Shown: positions 17,237 to 25,647, counted from the first letter of the stretch. The stretch: 47,593 bases of DNA from Candidatus Krumholzibacteriia bacterium (GCA_026387805.1 JAPLKY010000206.1:1-47593), one strand, 5' to 3'. Program-made: numbers and translations. Notes: generated by a model from the sequence alone, not told the origin.

Positions 17237-17860
17237 ATGAAGTTCATTTCTGTTTCGATCCTGGCGCTCGCCGTCACTGCATCAAATGCGTTCGCGGCGC
17301 CACCCAGCGAGGTCGAGCTCTTCACCGCGGGGCATGACTACTGGGGCCTGCAGGAGCAGGTCTTCATCAGAAACAATGGTCAGTATGGCATCAGCGCAAC
17401 CGTCGAAATCACCAGGATTCAAAGGGATCTCTGGATGAGCGAGGAATCCAAGGACTTTAAGAAACTTGATCTGGATCCCGGCGATACGATCTTTCTCGGA
17501 TACACCGTTGAGGATGGCATCGAATTTCAGTACCGCGTGGCGTCAGCCCGCTATATCGAGGATCGACCTCCCGCGCGCCGAGAATCCCCGGGGACGCGCG
17601 GCGAGATCAGAATACGACATGCCTCCGCGTATCCGTGGAGCATCCTCTTCGAAATGAACGGGCAGCGCTATGAATTGAACCCGGGACAGACGGTTGTCAT
17701 ACCGGCGAACGGATGGGCCAACGTCGCAGTATGGGAATGCGTCGGTGCGCGGGATAATTGCGGATGGGATCGGTACACATGCAGCAGTGGTATGAACTAC
17801 CGCATAGTCGATTACCCTGGCGGGCAACAATGGGATCTCGTCGTAGCGGTTGACAATTAG
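17237..17860 (+). CDS. Secreted hypothetical protein
   Basis: 207 residues with a clear signal peptide (MKFISVSILALAVTASNAFA, cleavage after AFA). A GGGAAGGGG tract precedes the ATG. The mature part is soluble and mixed in composition, with three Cys near the C-terminus (WECVGARDNCGWDRYTCSS), possibly disulfide-bonded. I recognise no family. The gene lies 34 bases after the barrel-like gene and is followed by a hairpin at 17920-17950, so the two appear to form a short transcript. Confidence 0.7.
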   Translation: MKFISVSILALAVTASNAFAAPPSEVELFTAGHDYWGLQEQVFIRNNGQYGISATVEITRIQRDLWMSEESKDFKKLDLDPGDTIFLGYTVEDGIEFQYRVASARYIEDRPPARRESPGTRGEIRIRHASAYPWSILFEMNGQRYELNPGQTVVIPANGWANVAVWECVGARDNCGWDRYTCSSGMNYRIVDYPGGQQWDLVVAVDN

Positions 17861-17919
17861 AGGGCGAACGCAAATGGAGCGGGCGAGCACCGGAGGGGTG
17901 CGAGGCCGAAGCCAGGCAG

Positions 17920-17950
17920 GAAGCAGGCGGGAAACCAGTCCGCCTGCTTC
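17920..17950 (+). terminator. Perfect 11-bp hairpin, probable terminator
   Basis: GAAGCAGGCGG at 17920-17930 pairs exactly with CCGCCTGCTTC at 17940-17950 around a 9-base loop, 60 bases after the stop at 17860. There is no strong U-tract after it, so termination efficiency is uncertain. Confidence 0.5.
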
Positions 17951-18074
17951 CATATTCTGAGTCTGACAATAAAGCTGCGAATTCCTTCCGAAATCGTGCA
18001 GGCTCTCGCGTTCCAAGAGTAGATGGACACATAGGAAACGGACAACCGACTCATATCGACGGGAGGTACAAGCG

Positions 18075-18896
18075 ATGTTCTCCGCAACAAACTGCGAAAA
18101 AGGCACACACTTCGTATTCCGCGAAGCGAAAACGATCGATGATCTCGGGGCGCTTCTGCGGCTTCGCTATCGGGTCTATCGCAACAGCAACCTCGCCAAG
18201 TTCATCCCACAAAACGACTTCAGTCTCGATGTCGATTGCTACGACGTGCGTGCACGGCACTTTGGACTATTTGAGGTAAAGAAGAACAAGGAACGGGCGG
18301 TGGGGTATCTCCGCGTCGTCGAGGATCGCCCGGTTCCGGCTCAGCACACCATCTTCAGCCTCGTCAATGGAATACCGGAGCTGCGCCGCAGGCTCGAGGA
18401 GACGCCCGAATATCCTTTCCCAATGATGAATTATCTGCCCGATCCCTCCGTTCTTGAGAATCTGCGCGAGAGCATAGCCGAGGACGGTGAACGCATGATC
18501 GAACCGTGCCGCTTTGCGCTCGATGAATCATTCAGGTCGCTCCGCCTCGCCAGGCATATGGTTGAATCGATACTCGCAATATTTGGATCATATCTGGGGA
18601 TTGACCACGCGATCTATTGCTGCGATGCCGCCAATGCAGCTTTCTACAAGGCATATGGATTCAATTATCTCGAGGGCATTCCAGTAAGCGACTTCGCGGG
18701 CATCGGCGAGAAGTCGTGCTGTCTATTCGCTTCATATGCGGAACTTCCATTGCCCGTTCGGGAGCGGATCGAACTAATGGCAGATGCCTATGCGGAAACC
18801 GGTAGGATCTGTTGCGTTCCCGGAGAACCGAATCAATTCTATAGCTCCGAACCCGCACCCGATTATGACTTGATTTTCGCCCTGGCAACGGCTTAG
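18075..18896 (+). CDS. GNAT-fold acyltransferase, N-acyl amino acid synthase/autoinducer synthase-like
   Basis: 273 residues; the ATG is preceded by GGGAGG. The N-terminal pattern 'LGALLRLRYRVYRNSN' followed by 'FSLDVDCYD' and a central 'AVGYLRVVEDRP' strand is the arrangement seen in LuxI-like, FeeM-like (N-acyl amino acid synthase) and PEP-CTERM-associated acyltransferases, which use acyl-ACP as donor. 'FRSLRLARHMVESI' fits the GNAT pyrophosphate-binding helix and 'ANAAFYKAYGFNYLEG' the usual GNAT end. The gene is the first of three tightly spaced plus-strand genes, with a radical SAM enzyme and a VAO-type oxidase, suggesting a biosynthetic role. Acyl donor and acceptor are not readable; N-acyl amino acid synthase is my preferred reading. 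Confidence 0.65.
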   Translation: MFSATNCEKGTHFVFREAKTIDDLGALLRLRYRVYRNSNLAKFIPQNDFSLDVDCYDVRARHFGLFEVKKNKERAVGYLRVVEDRPVPAQHTIFSLVNGIPELRRRLEETPEYPFPMMNYLPDPSVLENLRESIAEDGERMIEPCRFALDESFRSLRLARHMVESILAIFGSYLGIDHAIYCCDAANAAFYKAYGFNYLEGIPVSDFAGIGEKSCCLFASYAELPLPVRERIELMADAYAETGRICCVPGEPNQFYSSEPAPDYDLIFALATA

Positions 18897-18951
18897 AATG
18901 GCAAGCGGATTCATCAAAGAAAACTCTGCCAACTCGATGGGGAGAAGCCTC

Positions 18952-20571
18952 ATGCATGACTACGATGTGCTGATAATCGGCGGCTACTCGCTGGGCGACA
19001 GCTCCCCGGGCGCCGAAGTAAGGGATTCCATCCGGCTCAGCTACAAGAATCACTACGCGAGCTTGGACTTCATAAAGTTCCTCGTGGAATCAAAAGGCGA
19101 CCTGAACCTCGCCGAAAGCAACTACCGGGAGGGCAATAGATCTCGGCTCGTCGGCCGCCCCCTCAATTCCATATACCTTTATGATTTCCTCAATAGAAAC
19201 GGCATCAGAACGGAATCAGTCGGCTACTTCCTCCTCGAACAGAATAGGTTCAGGGATCTCATGGCTGCAGGACCAAAGGTTGTGGCCATATCGACAACTT
19301 TCATCGAGGACGCACAGAAAGTTGTCGAAATAGCACGGGCGGCACGAGAGCTATCGCCCACCTCCGTCATCGTCGTGGGGGGCGTCAAGATATTAAAGGA
19401 TTTCAGGAAATACTCTCTTTTCAACCAGGGCTACTTCGAAGCATGGGATAAGGAGGCGCTCTCCGCCCACAGCTTCTTTCTGAATGAGGAGCTCGACAAA
19501 AAGCTCGACGCTCTCGTAATAGAGGAATGCGGCGAGCTCACACTCCTCGAGATTGCACGAAAGATACTCGCGGGACAGGACTTCAGAACTTCGCCCAACA
19601 TTTCCTATAGAGCCAAGGGCTCCCTGATCTTCACTGAGCGCATCAGGGAACCGTATTCTTTCGACAAGAATATCATTCGGTGGGATGAAATACCGCGCGA
19701 CATGATCGGCTACGACATTCCCGTGCGCGCCGGGATGGGTTGTCCCTTCAAATGCTCTTTCTGCGACTTCGCGGGCTTGCATAGGGTGAAACTACGAACT
19801 CCCGAAAGCATCATCGAGGAGCTCGCACTCATCCATCGCAGCTTCCCGGAGGCGCACGTGTTTTTCACCGATGACAACCTGTTCACGACGAGGAAGCGCA
19901 CGAAGGATCTCGCGGTCGCAATGGCGCGCGCGGGATTGAAGATTCCCTGGCACGCGTTCTTTCGCACGGATGCGATTTCCGGGGAGAATGCGGAGCTCCT
20001 CGCCGAATCCGGCTGTTTCAATGCTTTACTCGGAATTGAATCCGGAGATGACACCGTCCTTAGGAATATGAACAAGAGAGCGACAAGAGAACAGAACCTG
20101 AAAGCGGTTGAGCATCTGAATAGACACGGCATCAGTACTATTTCCACTATGATAGTGGGCTTCCCTGGCGAAACCACCGAATCTGTCGATAGTACGATCA
20201 GCCTCTTGAACAGCTATCCAGACACGGAGTATCCCATCAACAAGTACTATCCTTTTGTTTTTGTGGTTCTTCCGCTGGCCCCAATCAACTCTCCGCTCAA
20301 CAGAAAAAGATACGCAATAACCGGCGGTTATAGCAAATGGGCTCATAGCACTATGGATTCCGCCACTGCCTCTGACGAGTTTCTGAGATTGTTCAGAGAA
20401 GTCAAGGTCCCCTCCGTGGCTTACCTTGAGTATATTGACCCTGATATTCCCGCTTCGAAGCTTGCTCAAATATCCAGAACCAGGGACGGCATCGTAAAGA
20501 CCCGCATACGGGTCATCGATAAATCGAATGTACAGACGGTGTATGAATCCTTCAAAAGAATCCTAGGTTAG
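18952..20571 (+). CDS. Radical SAM protein with B12-binding-like N-terminus
   Basis: 539 residues from the ATG at 18952, which follows GGGGAG and makes the protein begin directly with a beta strand (DYDVLIIGGYSLGD). An in-frame ATG at 18898, one base after the previous stop, is the alternative but lacks a ribosome site. The N-terminal ~200 residues look like a Rossmann cobalamin-binding domain ('PKVVAISTTFIEDAQKVVEIARAARE...VIVVGGVKI') without the DxHxxG cobalamin-ligand motif. The radical SAM core has CPFKCSFC (Cys264, Cys268, Cys271) for the 4Fe-4S cluster, followed by 'FFTDDNLF' and 'ALLGIESGDDTVLRNMNK'. Such class B-like enzymes methylate or rearrange unactivated positions; the substrate is unknown. 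It sits between an acyltransferase and a flavin oxidase gene. Confidence 0.85.
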   Translation: MHDYDVLIIGGYSLGDSSPGAEVRDSIRLSYKNHYASLDFIKFLVESKGDLNLAESNYREGNRSRLVGRPLNSIYLYDFLNRNGIRTESVGYFLLEQNRFRDLMAAGPKVVAISTTFIEDAQKVVEIARAARELSPTSVIVVGGVKILKDFRKYSLFNQGYFEAWDKEALSAHSFFLNEELDKKLDALVIEECGELTLLEIARKILAGQDFRTSPNISYRAKGSLIFTERIREPYSFDKNIIRWDEIPRDMIGYDIPVRAGMGCPFKCSFCDFAGLHRVKLRTPESIIEELALIHRSFPEAHVFFTDDNLFTTRKRTKDLAVAMARAGLKIPWHAFFRTDAISGENAELLAESGCFNALLGIESGDDTVLRNMNKRATREQNLKAVEHLNRHGISTISTMIVGFPGETTESVDSTISLLNSYPDTEYPINKYYPFVFVVLPLAPINSPLNRKRYAITGGYSKWAHSTMDSATASDEFLRLFREVKVPSVAYLEYIDPDIPASKLAQISRTRDGIVKTRIRVIDKSNVQTVYESFKRILG

Positions 20572-20589
20572 GAATCGCCGAGAGGCGCT

Positions 20590-22254
20590 ATGACCCATCC
20601 ATCGAGACTCATAGAACAAGCCCTAGGAGAATGGGCGGAAACCCTCGGGTCAGATGCTGTCCTAACCGGCCTGAATGCGACGGAGCTTTACCGGACAAAC
20701 GAGCTTTCTGCCAAGCGCGACATTGCCGCTGTGCTGAAGCCCCGGGGTTCTTCTCAGCTTGTTGCAGCGGTGAGAACGGCGCGCAAGTGCGGCCTCCCCC
20801 TCTACCCCGTCAGCACCGGCTGCAACTGGGGATACGGCGCAGCGAGCCCCGTCGTAGACGACTGTGTAGTCGTCGACCTCTCCAAAATGAATCAGATAGT
20901 GGACTTCGATGAAGAGCTCGGGCTTGTGACCGTTCAGCCGGGGGTGACGCCCCGGCAACTGAGGGATTTCCTGGATGCGAGGAGATCCCGATGGCTTGTG
21001 CCCGTAAGCGGCGCCGGGCCGCAATGCAGCCTCATCGGAAATGCCCTGGAGCGGGGGTATGGTGTCACCCCGTATGTGGACCACTTCAGCGCCGTTACTT
21101 CCATCGAGGCAGTGCTACCCGACGGGGAGATTTATCGCTCGGCCCTTTCGGCTGCTGGAGGCGCGGAGATCGACCAAGCCTTCAAATGGGGCGTGGGTCC
21201 GTACCTCGATGGGATCTTCAGCCAGGGCGCCTTCGGCATAGTGACCGAGATGACTATCGCTCTTGCTCCTATCCCCGAGGAAGTGGTTGCATTCATCTTC
21301 AGCTTAAAAGCGGAAGAAGACCTTGAGCCGGCTATCATCGCAGTCCATGAGATCCTGAAGTCTGTGGGAAATGTCCTGGGCTCGATCAATCTCATGAACG
21401 GCCACCGAATGCTCGCGATGGTCGAAGACTATCCCTTCAACCGGGTCGAAAAGGGAAGCCTCATGACGCACTCCCTTGTGGATGATCTGCTCAAGAAGAA
21501 TTTCTTGGGACGATGGACCCTGGGGGGTATTGTCTACGGCGACCGAGGGCTCGTTAAGTCCGCAATTTCTCTGATCAAGAGACGATCGGCGGGGATCAAG
21601 TGCCGGAAGCTCTTCTTCAATAGAAAGCGAATCAATCTCCTCAAGGCAGTCGCGAGACGCCTGCCCGGATCGCAGGCGGCGATGCTACGAAAGCAGCTCG
21701 GTAACCTCGATGATGCCTTCAATGTCGCGGAGGGCGCCCCGACGGAAACGGCGCTCAAGCTCTGCTACTGGAAGAGCGGGCAGCGGCCGCCGGAGGGGCA
21801 ACTGATGAATCCGGCCCGCGACGGGTGCGGGGTCATCTGGTACTCCCCCCTCGTTCCGATGAAGCCGGAGAAGGCGCGGGCCTACGTGGACATGGTCTAC
21901 CGAGTATGCGCCGAACACCGGATAGAGCCGCTCATCACCTTGACCTCGCTCTCCCACCGCTGCTTCGATTCGACCGTGCCGATTCTGTTCGATCCGCGGC
22001 ACGCGGATGATACAGCGCGGGCGAAGAAATGCTATGAGGCGCTCTTCGAAGCCGGGAAGGAGCTCGGGGTCCTGCCCTATCGCGTGGGAATCGATCATAT
22101 GGGCCTCATTGTCCGGCCCGACTCGACGTACTGGAAACTCGTCGCCAGGCTGAAAGAAGCTATCGACCCAGGCGGCATCATCGCGCCCGGAAGATACTGT
22201 CCGACCGATCACCCTCACGGCGCGCCCGAATGCCGACTTGGCGAAAATTCGTAG
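20590..22254 (+). CDS. FAD-linked oxidase of the vanillyl-alcohol oxidase / p-cresol methylhydroxylase family
   Basis: 554 residues starting 18 bases after the radical SAM gene. The FAD-binding PCMH domain is clear: 'LPLYPVSTGCNWGYGA' (about residues 69-84), 'VVVDLSKMNQIVDFDEELGLVTVQPGVT' (95-120) and 'SLIGNALERGYGVTPYVDHF' (147-166), the last being the typical signature of 4-cresol dehydrogenase-type flavoproteins. The C-terminal half is the matching cap domain. Family members oxidise para-hydroxybenzyl carbons through a quinone methide. Combined with an N-acyl amino acid synthase-like gene, an N-acyl tyrosine-like substrate is plausible but unproven. Confidence 0.85.
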   Translation: MTHPSRLIEQALGEWAETLGSDAVLTGLNATELYRTNELSAKRDIAAVLKPRGSSQLVAAVRTARKCGLPLYPVSTGCNWGYGAASPVVDDCVVVDLSKMNQIVDFDEELGLVTVQPGVTPRQLRDFLDARRSRWLVPVSGAGPQCSLIGNALERGYGVTPYVDHFSAVTSIEAVLPDGEIYRSALSAAGGAEIDQAFKWGVGPYLDGIFSQGAFGIVTEMTIALAPIPEEVVAFIFSLKAEEDLEPAIIAVHEILKSVGNVLGSINLMNGHRMLAMVEDYPFNRVEKGSLMTHSLVDDLLKKNFLGRWTLGGIVYGDRGLVKSAISLIKRRSAGIKCRKLFFNRKRINLLKAVARRLPGSQAAMLRKQLGNLDDAFNVAEGAPTETALKLCYWKSGQRPPEGQLMNPARDGCGVIWYSPLVPMKPEKARAYVDMVYRVCAEHRIEPLITLTSLSHRCFDSTVPILFDPRHADDTARAKKCYEALFEAGKELGVLPYRVGIDHMGLIVRPDSTYWKLVARLKEAIDPGGIIAPGRYCPTDHPHGAPECRLGENS

Positions 22255-22321
22255 TTCTTGTACCGCTGGGTGCATCTGAAGAAGACTTCATCGTGGGATC
22301 CATACTTAATGGAGTGGTGCG

Positions 22322-22771
22322 ATGCAAGCACGTTCCCATATCCTGCTCGGGCTCATTCTCGCTATCGTTTTCTCTGGTGCGTTCAACACCGTGCCTGGGC
22401 AGGCGAACGGACAGAGTGAGGCCGATACGGTGGCAGCCCAGGATAGCTTCACGCCAATGGAGCTCATCAAGTTCCCGAGCCCCATCTATCCGGACGAGTG
22501 CCATAAGCGAGGCATCGAGGCAATAGTCCACGTTGGGCTCATAGTGAATGAGGCTGGGAATGTGGCGCAAGTTTTTCAAGCTCACACGGATTTCGATAGT
22601 AAACTTGCCCGGCATATGGACAAGAACCGGCTAAGAAGGTTCGCAAAGCTCTTCGAGGACAGCGCCATTGCCGCGGTCAAGCAGTTTGAGTTCAAGCCGG
22701 CTACCCGCGGCGGTAAACCCGTGGCACAACGCGTATGTGATATGAAAATCAGATTTCAGTTACATGATTAG
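22322..22771 (+). CDS. Exported TonB C-terminal-domain protein
   Basis: 149 residues, ATG at 22322 after a GGAGTGG. A signal peptide ('SHILLGLILAIVFSGAF') is followed by a TonB C-terminal-like domain: 'FPSPIYPDECHKRGIEAIVHVGLIVNEAGNVAQV' and 'FEDSAIAAVKQFEFKPATRGGKPVAQRV', which match the YP-x-x-A-x-x-x-x-x-G and W/F-x-F-x-P-A patterns. It lacks the proline-rich periplasm-spanning linker of classical TonB. Stand-alone periplasmic copies are frequent in FCB genomes; their role is unclear. It follows the oxidase gene by 67 bases and may be co-transcribed, but its function does not obviously belong to that pathway. Confidence 0.75.
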   Translation: MQARSHILLGLILAIVFSGAFNTVPGQANGQSEADTVAAQDSFTPMELIKFPSPIYPDECHKRGIEAIVHVGLIVNEAGNVAQVFQAHTDFDSKLARHMDKNRLRRFAKLFEDSAIAAVKQFEFKPATRGGKPVAQRVCDMKIRFQLHD

Positions 22772-23012
22772 AAGAACTCTGCCGCTCGCCTTGTAGATGC
22801 GAAGATATCAATCGAGAGGATCTTGACGCCATTGGCGGCGCCTTCCATTCAGATTCTTCCGAGAAGAGCCCGCCGCTATCGTCGTCGTATTGGGAGGTTT
22901 CGAGGGAATGAGCTCCAAAACGACAGCGATAGCGCTTAGGCGAGCACCGGAAGGGAGTGCCCGGGAACTTTGTCGATCCGTTCTTGTGGACAGACAGAAA
23001 GCGAGCGCGTTG

Positions 23013-23387
23013 CTATTCTCCTATTATCAACCGCTTTCGTTCCTCTTTGATGCCCTGCGATGCGTGGTATGCATTCACGCAGCGCAGCGAGCAAAAATAG
23101 TCGCCGTCTTCGACGATTACTACACTCCTCATCAGTCTTTCTGCATCACCTTCGATGCTGCTCAAAGCCTGGTCCTTGTTCTTGTTTTGAACTACGTACT
23201 GCTCATCTGGACGCCGCCGTATAACGTCGTAGTATTTCCCGGGAATGAAGGGAACGATCTCGTACCGGGCATCGAGAATCGGCTCTTTGCAATAAGCGCA
23301 TCGAACCGTCTTGCTGACGAATTGAGAGGCACACGACGACAAAACCACAATCGCAGCCAACATAAGAAACAAGAAGCAGTTCCTCAT
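23013..23387 (-). CDS. Small lipoprotein with TRASH/MYM-like CxxC...CxxxC zinc-binding pattern
   Basis: 124 residues from the ATG at 23387, preceded by AAGGAGGG; the longer open frame to 23480 has no start signal. The signal peptide ends in the lipobox LSSC. After it come CAYC and, about 75 residues later, YFCSLRC followed by VNAYH, the spacing of TRASH/MYM-type treble-clef metal sites (C-x2-C and F/Y-C-x3-C-x3-F/Y). TRASH domains normally sit in cytoplasmic metal sensors or transporters; finding one on a lipoprotein suggests envelope metal binding, which is inference. The gene is isolated and convergent with the TonB-C gene. Confidence 0.65.
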   Translation of the reverse strand: MRNCFLFLMLAAIVVLSSCASQFVSKTVRCAYCKEPILDARYEIVPFIPGKYYDVIRRRPDEQYVVQNKNKDQALSSIEGDAERLMRSVVIVEDGDYFCSLRCVNAYHASQGIKEERKRLIIGE

Positions 23388-23671
23388 ATGCCATCCCTCC
23401 TTTGACATGAACAACGTCAAAGAGAGCTGCTTTTCGGAAATCCCCTCCGGCCGCATACTGCGGATGAAGCAGAAAAACATCTATGCTCGTGCAGGCGGAA
23501 TCAAACCTGTTCTGATGGGCGAATGCCCGGAACCTGTCATAATTCGCCGGCGCGCTACGCGCTTCTTTCGCCCCGCTTCTACCCCTGCCGATTCATCATC
23601 CTTGCGCTCTCCCTGTAACGGGCCCTCCGCCACGCAGGGACAGATTAAGCGACTTCTGCAAGCACATGCTG

Positions 23672-23705
23672 GCCATGGCGACGGCCCTTATCCCGCCGCC
23701 ATGGC
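23672..23705. repeat. Long hairpin in non-coding region
   Basis: GCCATGGCGACGG at 23672-23684 faces CCGCCGCCATGGC at 23693-23705: 12 of 13 pairs match around an 8-base loop. No U-tract flanks it. It lies just upstream of the CHAT gene remnant and may be part of a decayed mobile or repeat element. Confidence 0.4.
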
Positions 23706-23775
23706 TACCATTTCGACTCATACCCATCCTACAAAACCGTCTCCTAGCTTACAGTCCCCATCCACCCACTTTTGA

Positions 23776-24004
23776 TTGGGGGGCATTGCGCGAGTGCTTG
23801 AAAATGCGAGTATTGCTACAGCAAAACCTTTACCGACAGCAGGCTCAAGAGGCAAATATGATGTCGGTGCTTTACGACCGCTCGTCCGGGTCCTTACCCG
23901 AGAAGATGCGAGAAATGCAGCTTGGCCAGATAAGAGAGCTCAGAAAGAAGGGATTGAGCGATCATCCTTACGCCTGGGCCGGATTCATTGCGTCCGGAGA
24001 CTGA
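23776..24004 (+). pseudogene. 3' remnant of a TPR-CHAT protease gene
   Basis: The last ~50 codons, in the frame ending at 24004, read 'ANMMSVLYDRSS...LPEKMREMQLGQIRELRKKG' then 'SDHPYAWAGFIASGD' and a stop. This matches the extreme C-terminus of both intact CHAT proteins in the window ('MTRLYAPSKQSFPDRFRQMQ', 'SADHPYTWAGFIAIGDW'). Upstream similarity breaks up between frames (a possible 'SIATAKPLPTA' match to 'TIVSALWPVPDA' lies in another frame). The catalytic His and Cys regions, the TPRs and a start are absent. This is a decayed third copy. Confidence 0.75.
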
Positions 24005-24106
24005 AGAACTCGGCCGTAATGCGGGACTACTGCCGTTAAACCTTCGAAACGGTCCCGTCCCCAAATCTGATTCATTCAAGAGCAATCCGATTCGGGGAAT
24101 CTACCC

Positions 24107-24604
24107 TTAAAAGAGACTCTTGATAGCCCCCCAACTAGTACCCTCTACGGCAATAGGCTCAGACGTAGTCACTGATAGGATCCCATACCACCACACCAGA
24201 GCCCCGAAGTTGCATCCGCCCGTCTGGCCTTCTGCCTGAAGTGTTAGCTTGTGTATGCCAGAAGTAATAGCTCCAAAGTCAACAACGTCTGTCTTTAGCG
24301 GTCTCCCCATAGGATCGGGGGAGTCCAGGTAACCTAGCCACTCGCTAGTGGTCACATAAGCATCATCCAAGAAGAAGTGGACTCTTATGGATGAACAATG
24401 CCCCGTGACTATATATTGGGCTCTTAATACACCATCCGTCTTGGGGAACACGTTGAAGACAGGTTCACAAACTTGAGTGCCGGAACTTGAACAAAAAATG
24501 CTGATTGCATAAGATGTATCAACTTGACCAGTTGTTCTTGCACAAAGAGAACTGGCAATCAACAACAAGACAAAAGCATCAAGGAATATCGTGTGCCTTG
24601 TCAT
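24107..24604 (-). CDS. Secreted hypothetical protein
   Basis: 165 residues with a signal peptide ('TIFLDAFVLLLIASSLCART'). The mature part is beta-rich with four Cys and no motif that I recognise. Codon use is more A/T-rich than in the window flanks. It lies alone between the CHAT remnant and the sigma factor gene, on the opposite strand to both. The ATG at 24604 gives a sensible signal peptide. Function unknown. Confidence 0.6.
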   Translation of the reverse strand: MTRHTIFLDAFVLLLIASSLCARTTGQVDTSYAISIFCSSSGTQVCEPVFNVFPKTDGVLRAQYIVTGHCSSIRVHFFLDDAYVTTSEWLGYLDSPDPMGRPLKTDVVDFGAITSGIHKLTLQAEGQTGGCNFGALVWWYGILSVTTSEPIAVEGTSWGAIKSLF

Positions 24605-24951
24605 TGTTCTACCCCCCGAGAATGGCTAGCCCTGTATCGCACTCCAGCACTCAGACTGCCTTTGCATTAGGGATACAAGACTTGGATTTCATGGGCAGAA
24701 TTTTACAACACACTACACATTTTGTGAAGTTTGTTTTTGCCGCCGCGGGGAATTGGAAGGGGAATCGTGATCCATGGCTGAGAAAGCTTCTTTGTCATGG
24801 GGAGGCGGGGTGGCTGGTGCTTCGGGGACGGGAGGGGCGAAAGGAGTAGGGTACGGACCCTCCCCCAATAAATTCCTCCATATATTGACTCCTGCTCCTG
24901 AAGCTGCACTCCGGCTTGAAGCTAAATCATTGGAACGGCGTAAGTGAAATC
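24605..24951. other. Intergenic region upstream of the sigma factor promoter
   Basis: About 350 bases between divergent genes. Open frames here are short and lack family likeness. Apart from the promoter that begins at 24952, I see nothing identifiable. Confidence 0.4.
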
Positions 24952-24980
24952 TTGACAGTGTGGGCCACTCATCGTATCCT
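24952..24980 (+). promoter_or_regulatory. Sigma-70-type promoter of the ECF sigma gene
   Basis: A perfect -35 box TTGACA (24952-24957) is followed after exactly 17 bases by TATCCT (24975-24980, 4/6 to TATAAT). A start near 24987 would give a leader of about 34 bases before the ATG at 25021. This argues against the upstream TTG at 24916 as translation start. Confidence 0.65.
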
Positions 24981-25020
24981 GCTTACGTTGTGGAAATCAC
25001 CCAAGCTATTCTTATTGAAA

Positions 25021-25647
25021 ATGGGGGTCCAATTGACGGAGGATTTTTCATGGCCTCCTTTTCTCAAGCTGCTCGACAGCGATCCGGCCGCCGCATTTGA
25101 CGGTTTTTATCGTTTTGCGGTCAAATCCCTCACAGATATGCCCCCGAGGCTGATGCGCACCATGAATCGCGACGATTTCGAGGATCTCCTTCATGAAATC
25201 ATCTACCACTGCGTTAAGGATAACTATCGAGTGCTCCGGCAGTACGTTGCGAAAGGACACAGCTTCGCAGCCTGGCTCTATACCGTCGCGCATAACAAAT
25301 GCTTGGACATCCAAAGAAAGCCCATGATTGATTGCGAACCGATAGACAGGGACAAGAACGGGAAGAGCCTGGCGAATGTTCTTGCCGACAAAAAGAGCCG
25401 CGGCGAAGACCGCGCCGAATTGGTGGAGATACTGGAGGCAACCAAAAGGGCAATGGCTCAGATGGATGAACGGTGCCGTCTTTTGCTCGCGCTTGCGGCA
25501 GAGGAATACAAACCAGAGGAAATGGTTCTGGTGTTGAGAATGCCGCCCGGGCAGAACAAGAAGGTTTCTGATGATCTAAGGTATTGCCGGGAGAAGCTGA
25601 AGAAACTGCTGACTCAGGCAGGAATTGATATTAGAGCGTTGCTCTAA
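25021..25647 (+). CDS. ECF-type RNA polymerase sigma factor
   Basis: 208 residues from the ATG at 25021, chosen because a strong promoter lies between it and the more upstream TTG. Region 2 is visible as 'DDFEDLLHEIIYHCVKDNYRVLRQYVAKGHSFAAWLYTVAHNKCLDIQRK' (core binding and -10 recognition), given here in short: DFEDLLHEI, SFAAWLYTVAHN. Region 4 is a helix-turn-helix near 'MDERCRLLLALAAEEYKPEEM' to 'DLRYCREKLKKLL'. Region 1.1 and region 3 are missing, as in ECF factors. It is followed by a membrane protein with an anti-sigma-like N-terminus and two exported CHAT proteases, all on the plus strand, so the four are probably one regulon. Confidence 0.85.
   Translation: MGVQLTEDFSWPPFLKLLDSDPAAAFDGFYRFAVKSLTDMPPRLMRTMNRDDFEDLLHEIIYHCVKDNYRVLRQYVAKGHSFAAWLYTVAHNKCLDIQRKPMIDCEPIDRDKNGKSLANVLADKKSRGEDRAELVEILEATKRAMAQMDERCRLLLALAAEEYKPEEMVLVLRMPPGQNKKVSDDLRYCREKLKKLLTQAGIDIRALL

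Larger units (their letters stand above)
23388..24106. other. Region without intact gene, containing a CHAT remnant
   Basis: 719 bases between two minus-strand genes. It holds a 13-bp near-perfect hairpin (23672-23705) and the degenerate CHAT 3' end (about 23776-24004), listed separately. The open frames here (for example 23407-23775) have Ser/Pro/His-rich, unconvincing translations. I see no transposase or RNA gene. Confidence 0.5.

Noticed and set aside
22890..23405. 171-codon plus-strand frame
   Set aside because: It covers the TRASH-like lipoprotein on the other strand, which has a lipobox, Cys motif and ribosome site; this frame has none.
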